From Streptomyces sp. MZ04 (GTDB taxonomy: Bacteria > Actinomycetota > Actinomycetes > Streptomycetales > Streptomycetaceae), in NCBI RefSeq assembly GCF_004684775.1, contig NZ_SRIC01000029.1, forward strand, positions 1 through 49,813: 49,813 bases of DNA, in the 5' to 3' direction. Below, piece after piece: positions 8,403-16,753 of the stretch (the stretch's first letter is position 1; each line of letters begins with the position of its first letter). The notes below the pieces were generated by a model. It was not told the origin of the DNA. It did not search any database and saw only the letters and a list, made by a program, of their open reading frames with translations. A program made the translations under genes and the position numbers.

Positions 8403-9429
8403 GGTTGTCGAGCCCCTTCAGCGGTACGACCCAGGTCTGTACGGCGCCTGCCTCGTGCAGTCGCCGGGTGACTTCCCGGGCCCGCTCCGGCGGGGCCAGG
8501 GCGATCATGCAGCCGCCGAGACCACCGCCGGTGATCTTGGCGCCGGTGCCGCCGGCCTGGAGTGCGGCGTCGACCAGCGCGTCGATGCGGTCGGTGCTCA
8601 GACGGGCCGCGCGCAGCAGCGCGTGATACTCCGTCATCAGCGTGCCGAGTTCTTCCGGTTTGCCGTCGGCGAGGGCCTGGCGGCCCCCCTCGGTCAGCTC
8701 CGCCGCCCGGTCCACGAATCTCTCCTGCGCTCCGGGGTGCCGGCCGAAGCCGTCCCGCAGCAGCCCGACGGCCTCCTTGGTGCTGCCCAGCTCGCCGCTG
8801 TCGGCGACGATGAACAACCCGTCGCAGCCGAGCTTGAGTTCCTGGGCCCGGCCCGCCTGGAACAGCAGCGGGCGCAAGGCGCCGACGGCCATGGCGTCGA
8901 CGCCGCTTGCCTTGCCGTGCGCCATGTTCTCGGACGTCTGCACCAGGTCGAACGCGGCGTCCTCGGTCAGTTCGCGGCCGTAGAGGTCGGCGAAGGCGAA
9001 GGCGATCGCGCGCGAGCTGGCCGCACTGGAGCCGAGGCCCCGGCCGTGCGGGATCGCACCGTCGAGGATCACGTCGAGGTGCGGGTTCCCGGTCACGCCC
9101 ATCCGCGCCTTGAACTCCTCGGTCAGCCGGTGCAGACCGTCGGAGGCCTGGGTGACCAGCGCCCGCGAGGGGGAACCGGTCATCGTGTACGACAGGTTGC
9201 CCTGGCTGTCGGAGGGGTGCGGGGACCATCCGGCGCTGGCCGTGACCGTGAGCTGCGGAATCGGCAGAGCGAGCGCCGGAGCCCCGTAGACGACCGCGTG
9301 CTCCCCCAGGAGGATGGCCTTCGCATGCGCACGGCCGATGCCGACAGAGCGGGACCGGTCGATTTCTGATTCCCCCTCCGCTGAGGTCCGTAGAGTCAAC
9401 GCACTCAGCTCCCTATGTCTTTTTTGCAT
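8392..9429 (-). CDS. mvaK1: mevalonate kinase
   Basis: 345 residues, first gene of the mevalonate operon. It phosphorylates mevalonate at C5. Motifs: KAILLGEHAVVYGAPALALP near residue 40, the ATP loop PHGRGLGSSAASSRA and the C-terminal KITGGGLGGCMIALA. The start is set at ATG 9429 because MQKRHRELSALTL matches the N-terminus I recall for the Streptomyces CL190 enzyme; the frame is open to 9570. About 120-220 bp upstream lies a regulatory block that is repeated upstream of the AraC-type regulator, suggesting shared control. Confidence 0.94.
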   Translation of the reverse strand: MQKRHRELSALTLRTSAEGESEIDRSRSVGIGRAHAKAILLGEHAVVYGAPALALPIPQLTVTASAGWSPHPSDSQGNLSYTMTGSPSRALVTQASDGLHRLTEEFKARMGVTGNPHLDVILDGAIPHGRGLGSSAASSRAIAFAFADLYGRELTEDAAFDLVQTSENMAHGKASGVDAMAVGALRPLLFQAGRAQELKLGCDGLFIVADSGELGSTKEAVGLLRDGFGRHPGAQERFVDRAAELTEGGRQALADGKPEELGTLMTEYHALLRAARLSTDRIDALVDAALQAGGTGAKITGGGLGGCMIALAPPERAREVTRRLHEAGAVQTWVVPLKGLDNHAP

Positions 9430-9550
9430 GGAGATCCCATGGCCGAATGGCAGGACGTTCGGACGCGGCTGTGGGTACGCCTCGCTCCGGCGAAGGCATC
9501 CGTGCTTCAGGAAATCGTCTGCCCTGCGCAGAGAGGCGGGCGCGATACGC

Positions 9551-9651
9551 GATCCACGGCCATGCGGCAATTTTTGGGCAGGCTAGACGTGGGTAGATAG
9601 TGACACGGGTTCGATCCGACGCCAACACTGCACCGAAGTGACGTGGCTCAC
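9551..9651 (-). promoter_or_regulatory. duplicated regulatory block, copy 1 (upstream of mevalonate operon)
   Basis: About 100 bp share ordered blocks with 48065-48165: ATCCACGGCCATG, TTTTTGGGCAGGCTAG (9571-9586), ATAGTGACACGG (9597-9608) and GTGACGTGGCTCAC (9638-9651), with spacings equal to within 1 bp. The last block is an imperfect GTGAC/GTCAC inverted repeat resembling a CRP-type site. The block lies upstream of the minus-strand mevalonate operon. The rest of the 9430-9849 gap contains no gene that I can support. Confidence 0.75.
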
Positions 9652-9795
9652 TTTGCGCACAGGGGATCAAGCAATGCGCTGGAAGGCAAATTCGAGTGGG
9701 ACCCCAGTGGAATTCGAGCAGATGCTGATTGCATTCCGAGAGGAGCGCGGGCAAGCGTGGGGACGCGGCCTCGAATTGGGGCATAAACCGGCGCG

Positions 9796-9822
9796 GCTGC
9801 GGCTGCCGACGGCAGCCGCAGC
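9796..9822 (-). terminator. hairpin after the small HTH regulator
   Basis: GCTGCGGCTGCC (9796-9807) pairs with GGCAGCCGCAGC (9811-9822) over a 3-nt loop. It lies 28 bp beyond the minus-strand stop of the HTH gene, and the minus-strand sequence after it contains TTTAT. Likely a terminator. Confidence 0.7.
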
Positions 9823-9849
9823 GGGCGGTACGGGTACTTCGGGCGCCGG

Positions 9850-10035
9850 TCAGTGACGGCGCTGCAGGGCGATCTCCGTGAGCTCCTCGATGTCGAACTG
9901 CGAGCGGCGGTGCGGCGCCCCGTAGCGCGTGATCTTCCCGCGGCTCACCCACTTGCGGATCGTCGCTTCGGACACCCCCACGGCGAGTGCGGCCACGTTG
10001 GTGGGGACGAGCCGGTGGCTCGGTGGCTTGATCAT
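9850..10035 (-). CDS. small helix-turn-helix regulator (BldC/MerR-like, OvmW-type)
   Basis: 61 residues. Nearly the whole protein is one winged helix-turn-helix: LVPTNVAALAVGVSEATIRK followed by WVSRGKITRYG and the wing and helix FDIEELTEIALQRR. This is the excisionase/BldC-like fold. Its ATG overlaps the TGA of the upstream 209-residue gene (ATGA), with AAAGGG upstream. The pairing of a zinc-finger-like protein with a tiny HTH protein resembles the OvmZ/OvmW co-regulators described for oviedomycin; that parallel is from memory. It is probably a pathway-specific regulator. Confidence 0.75.
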   Translation of the reverse strand: MIKPPSHRLVPTNVAALAVGVSEATIRKWVSRGKITRYGAPHRRSQFDIEELTEIALQRRH

Positions 10036-10661
10036 GCGTGTACACCCTTTCGCTGCCGCTCCATGAGCTTCCGGAGACTCAGCCACTCGCACACCTCCCA
10101 TGAATGTCCCGACGAGCAGGTGATGCTGCTGCGTCCGGCGCCCGCGCCGCGCGGGGCGGGGACGCTGATCGTCCCCGGGCAGTTGTCCACGATGCACTGT
10201 CCGATGTGCGTGCGGAGCTGATCGGGCTCGGGGTCTATGGTCTGGCGCAGTTCGGCGACGAGAACCTCGAGTTCGTCCGCGAGCTCGACCGCCGGATGCT
10301 GTCCTGTGAGCCACTCCAGGTGCAGCGTGAGAAATCGCGCCAAGGAAGGCACTGTACGCGGCGGGGCGGTGGTTCCGAGCTTTTCCACGACCATTCCCGA
10401 CCAGGACTCGAGAATGGTGAGAACGTTGTGGCGGGCGTCGAGCACCGAGATATCCAGGTGGTCCCTGGTGCGGCTTCCCGACACTTTGGTCGGGTTCGTT
10501 CGCCGGCCCGTCGGTGACACCTGGTGCAGGCATTCCTGGTGGAGTCCCGGGAGTGCGCGCAGGTTGCGTTCCACTCTCCTGACGCAGGGAATGCAGAGGA
10601 CGGACCCGGCGGCGGCGCGGCTTTCCTGGACGTGGTTCCTAGGGCATGGCTGAGACTTCAT
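10032..10661 (-). CDS. cysteine-rich regulatory partner (OvmZ-like)
   Basis: 209 residues from ATG 10661, chosen because GAAGGAG lies 8 nt upstream; the open frame extends further but without start signals. Cysteine/histidine pairs occur at both ends (CPRNH and CIPCVRRVERNLRALPGL near the N-terminus; CIVDNCPGTI and ITCSSGHSWEV near the C-terminus), suggesting metal binding, with an alpha-helical middle (LARFLTLHLEWLTGQHPAVELADEL). It is translationally coupled to the small HTH gene. The most likely role is a transcriptional co-regulator, but no DNA-binding domain is visible in this protein itself. Confidence 0.6.
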   Translation of the reverse strand: MKSQPCPRNHVQESRAAAGSVLCIPCVRRVERNLRALPGLHQECLHQVSPTGRRTNPTKVSGSRTRDHLDISVLDARHNVLTILESWSGMVVEKLGTTAPPRTVPSLARFLTLHLEWLTGQHPAVELADELEVLVAELRQTIDPEPDQLRTHIGQCIVDNCPGTISVPAPRGAGAGRSSITCSSGHSWEVCEWLSLRKLMERQRKGVHA

Positions 10662-10941
10662 CGATGCTCCTTCACGAGGCGTCTCGGCCCCGCGCCCGCT
10701 GTACATCACTTGGGTATCCCGTGCCGGTTGCGGCAGTTGCTCGGTGCTCCGGTCCAATGAGGTTGCTCGCCGACCCCGGGCGAACAGTCCCATTACCCGA
10801 CGAGCGGCTCGAGTCCCGATACAGCCTCGTTCGGGGGCCTGGTGCCGGAACAGTCCCGCGCCGCTGTTCCAGGCCGCTTCCACCGGGAACCGAGCCCTGA
10901 TTGAGCGCCTGCACCGACGGTGGCCGGAGGAAGGAGGAACT
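10662..10941. promoter_or_regulatory. divergent promoter region
   Basis: This 280-bp gap separates the minus-strand OvmZ-like gene from the plus-strand CreE-like gene, so it must hold both promoters. I see no convincing -10/-35 pair or ORF. The gap ends in AAGGAGGAAC, the ribosome-binding site for the GTG at 10942. Confidence 0.4.
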
Positions 10942-13134
10942 GTGAACGGTACGCACGGAGGGGAACGCGCAGCAAGCGTCAGACTCCCCGCACGGCCGGT
11001 CGTGTTGACGGCCGCTCAGTTTCCCCCGGGTGAGGCCTTTCCCCCCGGAGACCCAGGCACCCGCGCATCCGTCGCATCGGCGGGGAACGGCACCGGGGCG
11101 CACCTGGAGGTGTGTCTCGTCGGCGCCGGACCCCGGGGGCTTTCCGTACTCGAACGGCTCTGCGCGCAGGAACGGAAGTCGCCTCGCTGGGACACCCTCA
11201 CCGTGCATGTCGTCGACCCGGACCCGCCGGGTTCGGGACGGGTGTGGCGCCCAACCCAGTCGAGGCACCTGCTGATGAACACCGTCGCCTCCCAGGTGAC
11301 GGTGTACACCGACGCCAGCGTCCGCATCGACGGCCCGCTGGAGGAGGGGCCGAGCCTGTACGAGTGGGCCAAGGCCCTGGAGTCGGGCGCCCTGGAGACC
11401 GGCATCGAGGACGGCTACGGCGACGAGGTCCTCGCCGAGGCGCACGCCCTGGGCCCCGACACCTATCCCACCCGCGCTCTCTACGGCTCCTATCTGACCT
11501 GGGCGTTCCAGCGGGTCGTCGCGAACGCCGCCGCGCATGTGACGGTGCGCACCCACGCGGTGCGGGCCGTCGCGCTCGAGAACGCCGACGCCGCCGCCGG
11601 ACCCGCGGGGGCGCAGTGCGTCACCCTCGAGGACGGCACCCGGCTGACCGGCCTCTCCGCGGTCGTCCTCGCCCAGGGCCACGTCCCGGCCCGGCCCTCC
11701 GACACCGAGCGGCAGCTGACCCCCTTCGCCGCCCGGCACGGGCTGACGTACATCCCGCCCGCCAACCCGGCGGACGTGGACCTGTCGTCCGTACGGCCGG
11801 GCCAGAACGTGCTGCTGCGCGGGCTCGGGCTCAACTTCTTCGACTACATGGCGCTGTTCACCCACGGCCGGGGCGGCGTCTTCACCCGCGTCGACGGCCG
11901 CCTGGTCTACCGGCCTTCGGGCCGCGAGCCGCGCCTGTACGCCGGATCGCGGCGCGGCGTGCCGTACCAGGCGCGCGGCGAGAACGAGAAGGGCGCCCAC
12001 GGACGCTACTTCCCGCGGCTGCTGACCGCCGAGTACATCGCGTCGCTGCGCGCCCGCGACCTGCGCGGCGGAGCCATCGACTTCGCCGCCGACCTGTGGC
12101 CGCTCATCTCCAAGGAGGTGTGCGCCGTCTACTACACGGCCCTGCTCACCGAGCGCGGCGAACCCGCCCCGGTCACACAGGAGTTCGGCGATCGGTATCT
12201 GCACTGGGAGCCCGGCCCCGCCGAGGACCGGCTGCTCGACGAGGCCGGGATCGAGACGGCAGTGCGCTGGGACTGGGAACGGGTCGCCCGCCCCTACGGC
12301 AGCCGGGTCTTCGACGACCTGGCCGCCTTCCGCGGCTGGCTGCGCGGCCATCTGGACGACGACGTCCGGCTGGCCCGCGAGGGCAACGTCAGCGGACCGG
12401 TCAAGGCCGCGCTCGACGTCCTGCGGGACCTGCGCAACGAGCTGCGGCTCGCCGTCGACCACGCCGGCCTGACCGCCGCATCCCACCGCGACGACCTCGA
12501 CCGCTGGTACACACCGCTCAACGCCTACCTGTCCATCGGCCCGCCCGCCTCCCGCATCGAGGAGATGACCGCGCTCATCGACGCCGGCATCCTCGACGTC
12601 ACCGGACCCGACCTGCGCGTCGGCACCAGCACCCACGGCCCGGACGGCCCCTGCTTCACCGGCACATCCGGCGCGATACCCGACGTACGCATCCGGGCCA
12701 CGGCCCTCATCGAGGCCCGGCTGCCCGAGATCGACCTGCGGCGCACCGCCGACCCGCTGATGAACCAACTGCTGCGCACCGGACAGTGCCGTCCGTACCG
12801 CATTCCCGGCGGGGACGGCGCGGGCGAAGCGGACTACGAGACCGGAGGTCTCGCCGTGTCAGATCGGCCGTATCACCTGCTCGACGCGAAGGGCTCACCG
12901 CATCCGCGGCGCTTCGCCTACGGGGTGCCCACCGAGTCCGTGCACTGGGTGACCGCCGCGGGCATCAGGCCCGGCGTCGGCTCGGTCACCCTCGAGGACT
13001 CCGACGCCGTCGCGGCGGCGGCCCTCTCCCTGCCCGAACTGCCGGCGTCCTCGGACCCATTGGAAGCCATCCCCATGGACCGCACGGCCTCCACCGCGGT
13101 CGCGGTCACGAAAGCGAAGGGCCCAGGCCCATGA
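10942..13134 (+). CDS. creE: CreE-like FAD-dependent aspartate N-monooxygenase (nitrosuccinate synthase)
   Basis: 730 residues. GTG 10942 has an ideal ribosome-binding site (AAGGAGGA) and fixes the start. About 53 variable residues precede the FAD-binding motif VCLVGAGPRGLSVLERL (GxGxxG at residues 61-66), followed by RHLLMNTVASQVTVYTD and a second nucleotide-binding region around VVLAQGHVPARPSD. This is the FAD/NAD(P)-binding family of CreE, which oxidises aspartate in three steps to nitrosuccinate. The assignment is strengthened by the overlapping lyase gene downstream (ATGA), the same pair that makes nitrous acid in cremeomycin and related pathways. Together with the diazotase at 42.6-44.2 kb it predicts diazotisation. 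The substrate is inferred, not proven. Confidence 0.85.
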   Translation: MNGTHGGERAASVRLPARPVVLTAAQFPPGEAFPPGDPGTRASVASAGNGTGAHLEVCLVGAGPRGLSVLERLCAQERKSPRWDTLTVHVVDPDPPGSGRVWRPTQSRHLLMNTVASQVTVYTDASVRIDGPLEEGPSLYEWAKALESGALETGIEDGYGDEVLAEAHALGPDTYPTRALYGSYLTWAFQRVVANAAAHVTVRTHAVRAVALENADAAAGPAGAQCVTLEDGTRLTGLSAVVLAQGHVPARPSDTERQLTPFAARHGLTYIPPANPADVDLSSVRPGQNVLLRGLGLNFFDYMALFTHGRGGVFTRVDGRLVYRPSGREPRLYAGSRRGVPYQARGENEKGAHGRYFPRLLTAEYIASLRARDLRGGAIDFAADLWPLISKEVCAVYYTALLTERGEPAPVTQEFGDRYLHWEPGPAEDRLLDEAGIETAVRWDWERVARPYGSRVFDDLAAFRGWLRGHLDDDVRLAREGNVSGPVKAALDVLRDLRNELRLAVDHAGLTAASHRDDLDRWYTPLNAYLSIGPPASRIEEMTALIDAGILDVTGPDLRVGTSTHGPDGPCFTGTSGAIPDVRIRATALIEARLPEIDLRRTADPLMNQLLRTGQCRPYRIPGGDGAGEADYETGGLAVSDRPYHLLDAKGSPHPRRFAYGVPTESVHWVTAAGIRPGVGSVTLEDSDAVAAAALSLPELPASSDPLEAIPMDRTASTAVAVTKAKGPGP

Positions 13135-14570
13135 CCTCTTTACACGAATCCCCGCAGACAACAACCCTTCCCGCCCATCTGGACGCCGGTCTCCTGTCAC
13201 CGGTCCGGGCGGGCACCCCCGCCGAGGCAGCCGTAGGCGACAACGCCTGGCTGCAGGCGATGCTCGATGCGGAGGCCGCCCTGGCCCGCGCCCAGGCCCG
13301 CTGTGGCACGGTGCCCGCACAAGCGGCCGCGGCCATCACGGCCGCCGCCCACGCGGACCTGCTGGATCTACGCGAACTGGCGCTGGCCGCACGTGAGACC
13401 GCAAACCCGGTCGTCGGCCTGGTCAAGGCCCTGACGGCGGTGGTCGCGGAGCGTTCTCCCGAGGCCGCCGAGTATGTGCACCGCGGCTCCACCAGCCAGG
13501 ACGTCTTCGACACCGGCGCCATGCTGGTGGCCGCCCGCGCGCTGCGCCTGATCGTCGCGGACCTGCGGTCCGTCGCCGACGACCTGGGCGAGCTCGCGGC
13601 CACGCACCGGGACACCGTGATGGCGGGCCGCACCCTGGCCCTGCACGCCGTCCCCACGACCTTCGGGCTCAAGGCCGCCGGCTGGCGCCGTCTCGTCCTG
13701 GACGCGGCCGAGCGCCTCGAGCGGATCGCCGACGGCGGGCTCCCCGTCGCGCTCGGCGGTGCGGCGGGCACCCTGGCCGGCTATCTGCAGTACGCGGGGG
13801 AGGGCGCCGAACCGGCGGCCGTGCTCGACGAACTGGGCGCCGCCTTCGCCGCCGAGACGGGCCTGGCCGTGCCCGTGCTGCCCTGGCACGCGCTGCGCAC
13901 CCCGGTCGCCGACCTGGGCGCCGCCCTGGCCCATACGACCGGCGCCCTCGGCAAGATGGCCGCGGACGTGCTGGTGCTCACCCGTACCGAGATCGGCGAA
14001 GTGGCCGAGCCCTCGGTCGCCGGGCGGGGCGCATCCTCGGCGATGCCGCACAAGCGCAACCCCGTGCTCGCCACCCTGATCCGCTCCGCTGCCCTGCAAG
14101 TGCCCGCTCTGGCCGCGGTACTGCTGCAGTGTCTGCCCACCGAGGACGAGCGCTCGGCCGGGGTCTGGCACGCCGAGTGGCAGCCGCTGCGCGAGGCCCT
14201 GCGGCTCGCCGGCGGCGCCGCGCACACGGCCGTCGAGCTCGCGCGGGGGCTCACCGTGCACCCGGAGCGGATGCGGGCCAACCTCGGGGCGACCGGCGGG
14301 CAGCTGGTGTCCGAGCGGGTCTCGGCCGTCCTCGCGCCGCGCATCGGCAAGACGGCCGCCAAGGAGCTGCTGACCCAGGCCTCGCTGCTTGCCACCACGA
14401 CGGGGCGTCCACTGGAGCTCGTACTGGCCGAACTCCCGGAACTGGCAGGGGTGTTGACCCGTGGCGAGGCGGCCGCCCTGCTCGACCCGGACGGCTACAC
14501 CGGGCTCGCGGGCCCCCTGGTCGACCGGGCCATCGGCACACCGGACAGGGCGCGTCCGGTGGAGCCGTGA
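13131..14570 (+). CDS. creD: CreD-like nitrosuccinate lyase (fumarase/aspartase superfamily)
   Basis: 479 residues. The superfamily signature GRGASSAMPHKRNPV is at residues 299-313 with the catalytic serine loop, and GSTSQDVFDTG lies at 119-129. By sequence alone it would be annotated 3-carboxy-cis,cis-muconate cycloisomerase or adenylosuccinate lyase. Its ATGA overlap with the CreE-like gene argues instead for nitrosuccinate lyase, releasing nitrite and fumarate. Nitrite would supply the distal nitrogen of a diazo group or drive a diazotisation-dependent deamination. No protocatechuate catabolic genes are nearby, which argues against the muconate reading. Confidence 0.85.
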   Translation: MTSLHESPQTTTLPAHLDAGLLSPVRAGTPAEAAVGDNAWLQAMLDAEAALARAQARCGTVPAQAAAAITAAAHADLLDLRELALAARETANPVVGLVKALTAVVAERSPEAAEYVHRGSTSQDVFDTGAMLVAARALRLIVADLRSVADDLGELAATHRDTVMAGRTLALHAVPTTFGLKAAGWRRLVLDAAERLERIADGGLPVALGGAAGTLAGYLQYAGEGAEPAAVLDELGAAFAAETGLAVPVLPWHALRTPVADLGAALAHTTGALGKMAADVLVLTRTEIGEVAEPSVAGRGASSAMPHKRNPVLATLIRSAALQVPALAAVLLQCLPTEDERSAGVWHAEWQPLREALRLAGGAAHTAVELARGLTVHPERMRANLGATGGQLVSERVSAVLAPRIGKTAAKELLTQASLLATTTGRPLELVLAELPELAGVLTRGEAAALLDPDGYTGLAGPLVDRAIGTPDRARPVEP

Positions 14571-14581
14571 CGACGCGGCGC

Positions 14582-14640
14582 GCACCCGTCGCGGCACCCG
14601 TCGCGGCACCCACCGCGGCACGTGCCACGACGGGTGCCGC
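14582..14640 (+). repeat. 12-bp tandem repeats within a terminator-like hairpin
   Basis: GCACCCGTCGCG is repeated at 14582-14593 and 14594-14605, with degenerate units at 14606-14617 and 14618-14629. GCGGCACCCGTCG (14591-14603) is complementary to 14628-14640, giving a 13-bp stem. It starts 12 bp after the lyase stop, so a terminator or attenuator is plausible. Confidence 0.65.
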
Positions 14641-14750
14641 TGCGGGCCCGCGCGCCGGTTCTCGAGAACTCCTCGGGGCCTGCTCGAGCGCCTCTTGAAG
14701 TCGCCTTTCCGTTTGGCCGAACTCCTGCGCGAGGCACCGCCTCTTTGCGC

Positions 14751-16328
14751 ATGATTCAAGCTCAACGGACAGAGAGGGTGGGGGGTTTGACTCTGGACGC
14801 GCAGGTCGGCGGCGGGCACGGCCATGCCGTGGTCATCGGCTCGAGTTTCGCCGGGCTCACCGCGGCACGGGCCCTGGCCAACTTCATGGACCGGGTCACC
14901 GTCGTCGAGCGCGACTGGGTGCCCCGCGGCGCCGGGCGGCGCCGGGGCGTGCCCCAGGCGCGGCACACCCACACCCTGACGACCGCCGCCCTGCAGGGAC
15001 TTGAGGAGCTGTTCCCCGGCATAGGCCAGGACCTGGTCGGAGACGGCGCGGTCCGCGTACGGATGCCCCAGGACATGCTGCTGCTCGGGCCCGGCGGCTG
15101 GCTCCCCCGGACCGGCTCGGACCTGTCGATGCTGAGCGCGGGCCGCGATCTGATCGACTCGGTGATACGCGACCGGCTGCGCGCCGACCCCCGGGTGTCC
15201 TTCCTGCCCGAGCACGAGGCGATCGCGCTGGAGCCCGGCCGCAACGACACCGTCACCGGCGTCTGGGTCCGCGGCAGGGACCGCAAGGCGCAGGGCGGCT
15301 GGAGCGAGCGGCGGCTGATATCGGCCGACTTCGTGGTGGACGCCACCGGACGCGGCTCGCGCGCGCCCCAGTGGCTCGCCGAACTCGGCTACGCGCCGCC
15401 GAAGGAGACGGTGTCCGAGCCCGGCACCGCCGTCGCCACCGCTCTGTACGCGCCGCCCATCGGCCATGTGGCCGACTGGAAGAGCCTGTTGCTGATGCCC
15501 GCGCCCGGCCACCCGGCGCAGGGCATGCTCCACCCCGTCGAGGGCGGCCGCTGGTCGGTGTCGATCCGCACCGGCGACGGCAGCCGCCCGCCCGCCGACC
15601 ACGCGGGCCTGCTGGCCGCCGCCGACACTCTGCGCAACCCGCTGCTGCACGACGTCCTCAAGGCCGCCACTCCGCTCGGCCCCGTCTACACCGGCCCGCC
15701 CGCCCAGAACCGCTGGCGCCACTACGAGAAGCTGCGCCGCTGGCCCGACCAGTTCCTCGTCGTCGGCGACGCCTACGTCGCCTTCGACCCGCTCCACGGC
15801 CAGGGCATGTCCGCCGCGGTGAGCTGCGCACTGGTCCTCGAGCACCTGATGGTCAGCCACGGCACGGCGGTCGGCCTCGGCTACCGGTTACGCCGGGCCA
15901 TCGCCCACCGCCTGGCCCCCCTCTGGCAGACCAGCTCCCTCGCACTGCTCGCCGCGCAGGGCTGCCGGGACCCGCGGGCCGGCCTGCGCGCCCGGCTCAG
16001 CGGGCGCTACGCGGCCCGGATCGCGGCCGCCGCGACCACCGACCCGTCCGCGGCGGCACTGCTCCTCGACATGCTGCACGCGACGGCCGCGCCCGCCGCG
16101 GCGCTGCGTCCCGCGGTGCTGCGCGCCGCGCTGCGCGGCCCGCGCGGCCCGGTCTCCGAGGCCCCGCCCAGCACCACCCACGGCCCCGCCGCGCGCCGCC
16201 GCCGCTCCGTCGCCCCGGACCGTCCCGCCATCGGGGTCGCCACCGGATCCGCCCGCTGGCGGCCCACCGACGGCTCCTCCGCCCAGTGGCCGGCCGCGGC
16301 CCCCGTCGGCGACCGGCAGCGGCCCTGA
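14751..16328 (+). CDS. FAD-dependent oxidoreductase (epoxidase/hydroxylase-like)
   Basis: 525 residues if ATG 14751 is used. A TTG at 14787, preceded by GAGAGGGTGGGGGG, is an equally good start and gives 513 residues. The FAD-binding motif AVVIGSSFAGLTAARAL sits near the N-terminus and the second FAD motif VVGDAYVAFDPLHGQGMS near residue 345, the pattern of squalene-epoxidase/PHBH-like flavoproteins. The central region contains VDATGRGSRAPQWLAELG. The last 70 residues are low-complexity, Pro/Ala/Arg-rich and probably disordered. The role is unknown; oxidation of the prenyl chain or the naphthoquinone core is possible. It follows the nitrite genes on the same strand after a 180-bp gap with a hairpin. 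Confidence 0.75.
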   Translation: MIQAQRTERVGGLTLDAQVGGGHGHAVVIGSSFAGLTAARALANFMDRVTVVERDWVPRGAGRRRGVPQARHTHTLTTAALQGLEELFPGIGQDLVGDGAVRVRMPQDMLLLGPGGWLPRTGSDLSMLSAGRDLIDSVIRDRLRADPRVSFLPEHEAIALEPGRNDTVTGVWVRGRDRKAQGGWSERRLISADFVVDATGRGSRAPQWLAELGYAPPKETVSEPGTAVATALYAPPIGHVADWKSLLLMPAPGHPAQGMLHPVEGGRWSVSIRTGDGSRPPADHAGLLAAADTLRNPLLHDVLKAATPLGPVYTGPPAQNRWRHYEKLRRWPDQFLVVGDAYVAFDPLHGQGMSAAVSCALVLEHLMVSHGTAVGLGYRLRRAIAHRLAPLWQTSSLALLAAQGCRDPRAGLRARLSGRYAARIAAAATTDPSAAALLLDMLHATAAPAAALRPAVLRAALRGPRGPVSEAPPSTTHGPAARRRRSVAPDRPAIGVATGSARWRPTDGSSAQWPAAAPVGDRQRP

Positions 16329-16753
16329 AACACCACGCTCCCGAAACACGCGGCAAGCCATATGCGACAAGGCCTACCCGGCCGTGCGGCAAAGAGTGCT
16401 CGGGCCTACGCTGCACACATGACAAAAGCAGATCAACTGGAGTCTGCGGGCGTCGACTTGCCCAGCGTGTTTCTCAATCGCACACGCAACGAGTCCGCAA
16501 AACCAGCCCAGTTGAGACAGAACAAGATAAAGCCCCGACCTCGTCGCTTGAAAGCCGCTCAAGAATCGCTTGAGTTGGGCCTGGATTTAGGCTCAAAGCC
16601 GGTTGTGGAGCCGCATCGCGCGTCGATAGCGTTCCAGCTGCTCGAAGGCACGGGCCTGCTTGCGCCGCGGCAGGCCACACCGACCACCGACACCATGTCG
16701 GCTGAATCGGATGTGCCGGTGACTGTCAAGCGGCGAGGGGAGGGTGCGCGGGT
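16329..16753 (+). promoter_or_regulatory. intergenic region upstream of the cytochrome b paralogue
   Basis: 425 bp of visibly lower GC. At 16558-16574 lies a perfect inverted repeat, CTCAAG-N5-CTTGAG, flanked by a further CTTGA at 16546 and CTCAA at 16592, a cluster of alternating half-sites typical of an operator. A 112-codon open frame starting at ATG 16419 has no ribosome-binding site and poor codon bias, so I do not call it. This is probably the qcrB promoter region. Confidence 0.5.

Noticed and set aside
10672..12768. Minus-strand ~700-codon open frame opposite the CreE-like gene
   Set aside because: The composition (Gly/Val/Arg/Gln-rich, no domains) is that of an antisense shadow. The plus-strand gene has an ideal ribosome-binding site and conserved FAD motifs.
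13131..14570. Adenylosuccinate lyase or 3-carboxymuconate cycloisomerase for central metabolism
   Set aside because: The superfamily signature fits, but the translational overlap with a CreE-like flavoprotein and the absence of purine or protocatechuate genes favour nitrosuccinate lyase.
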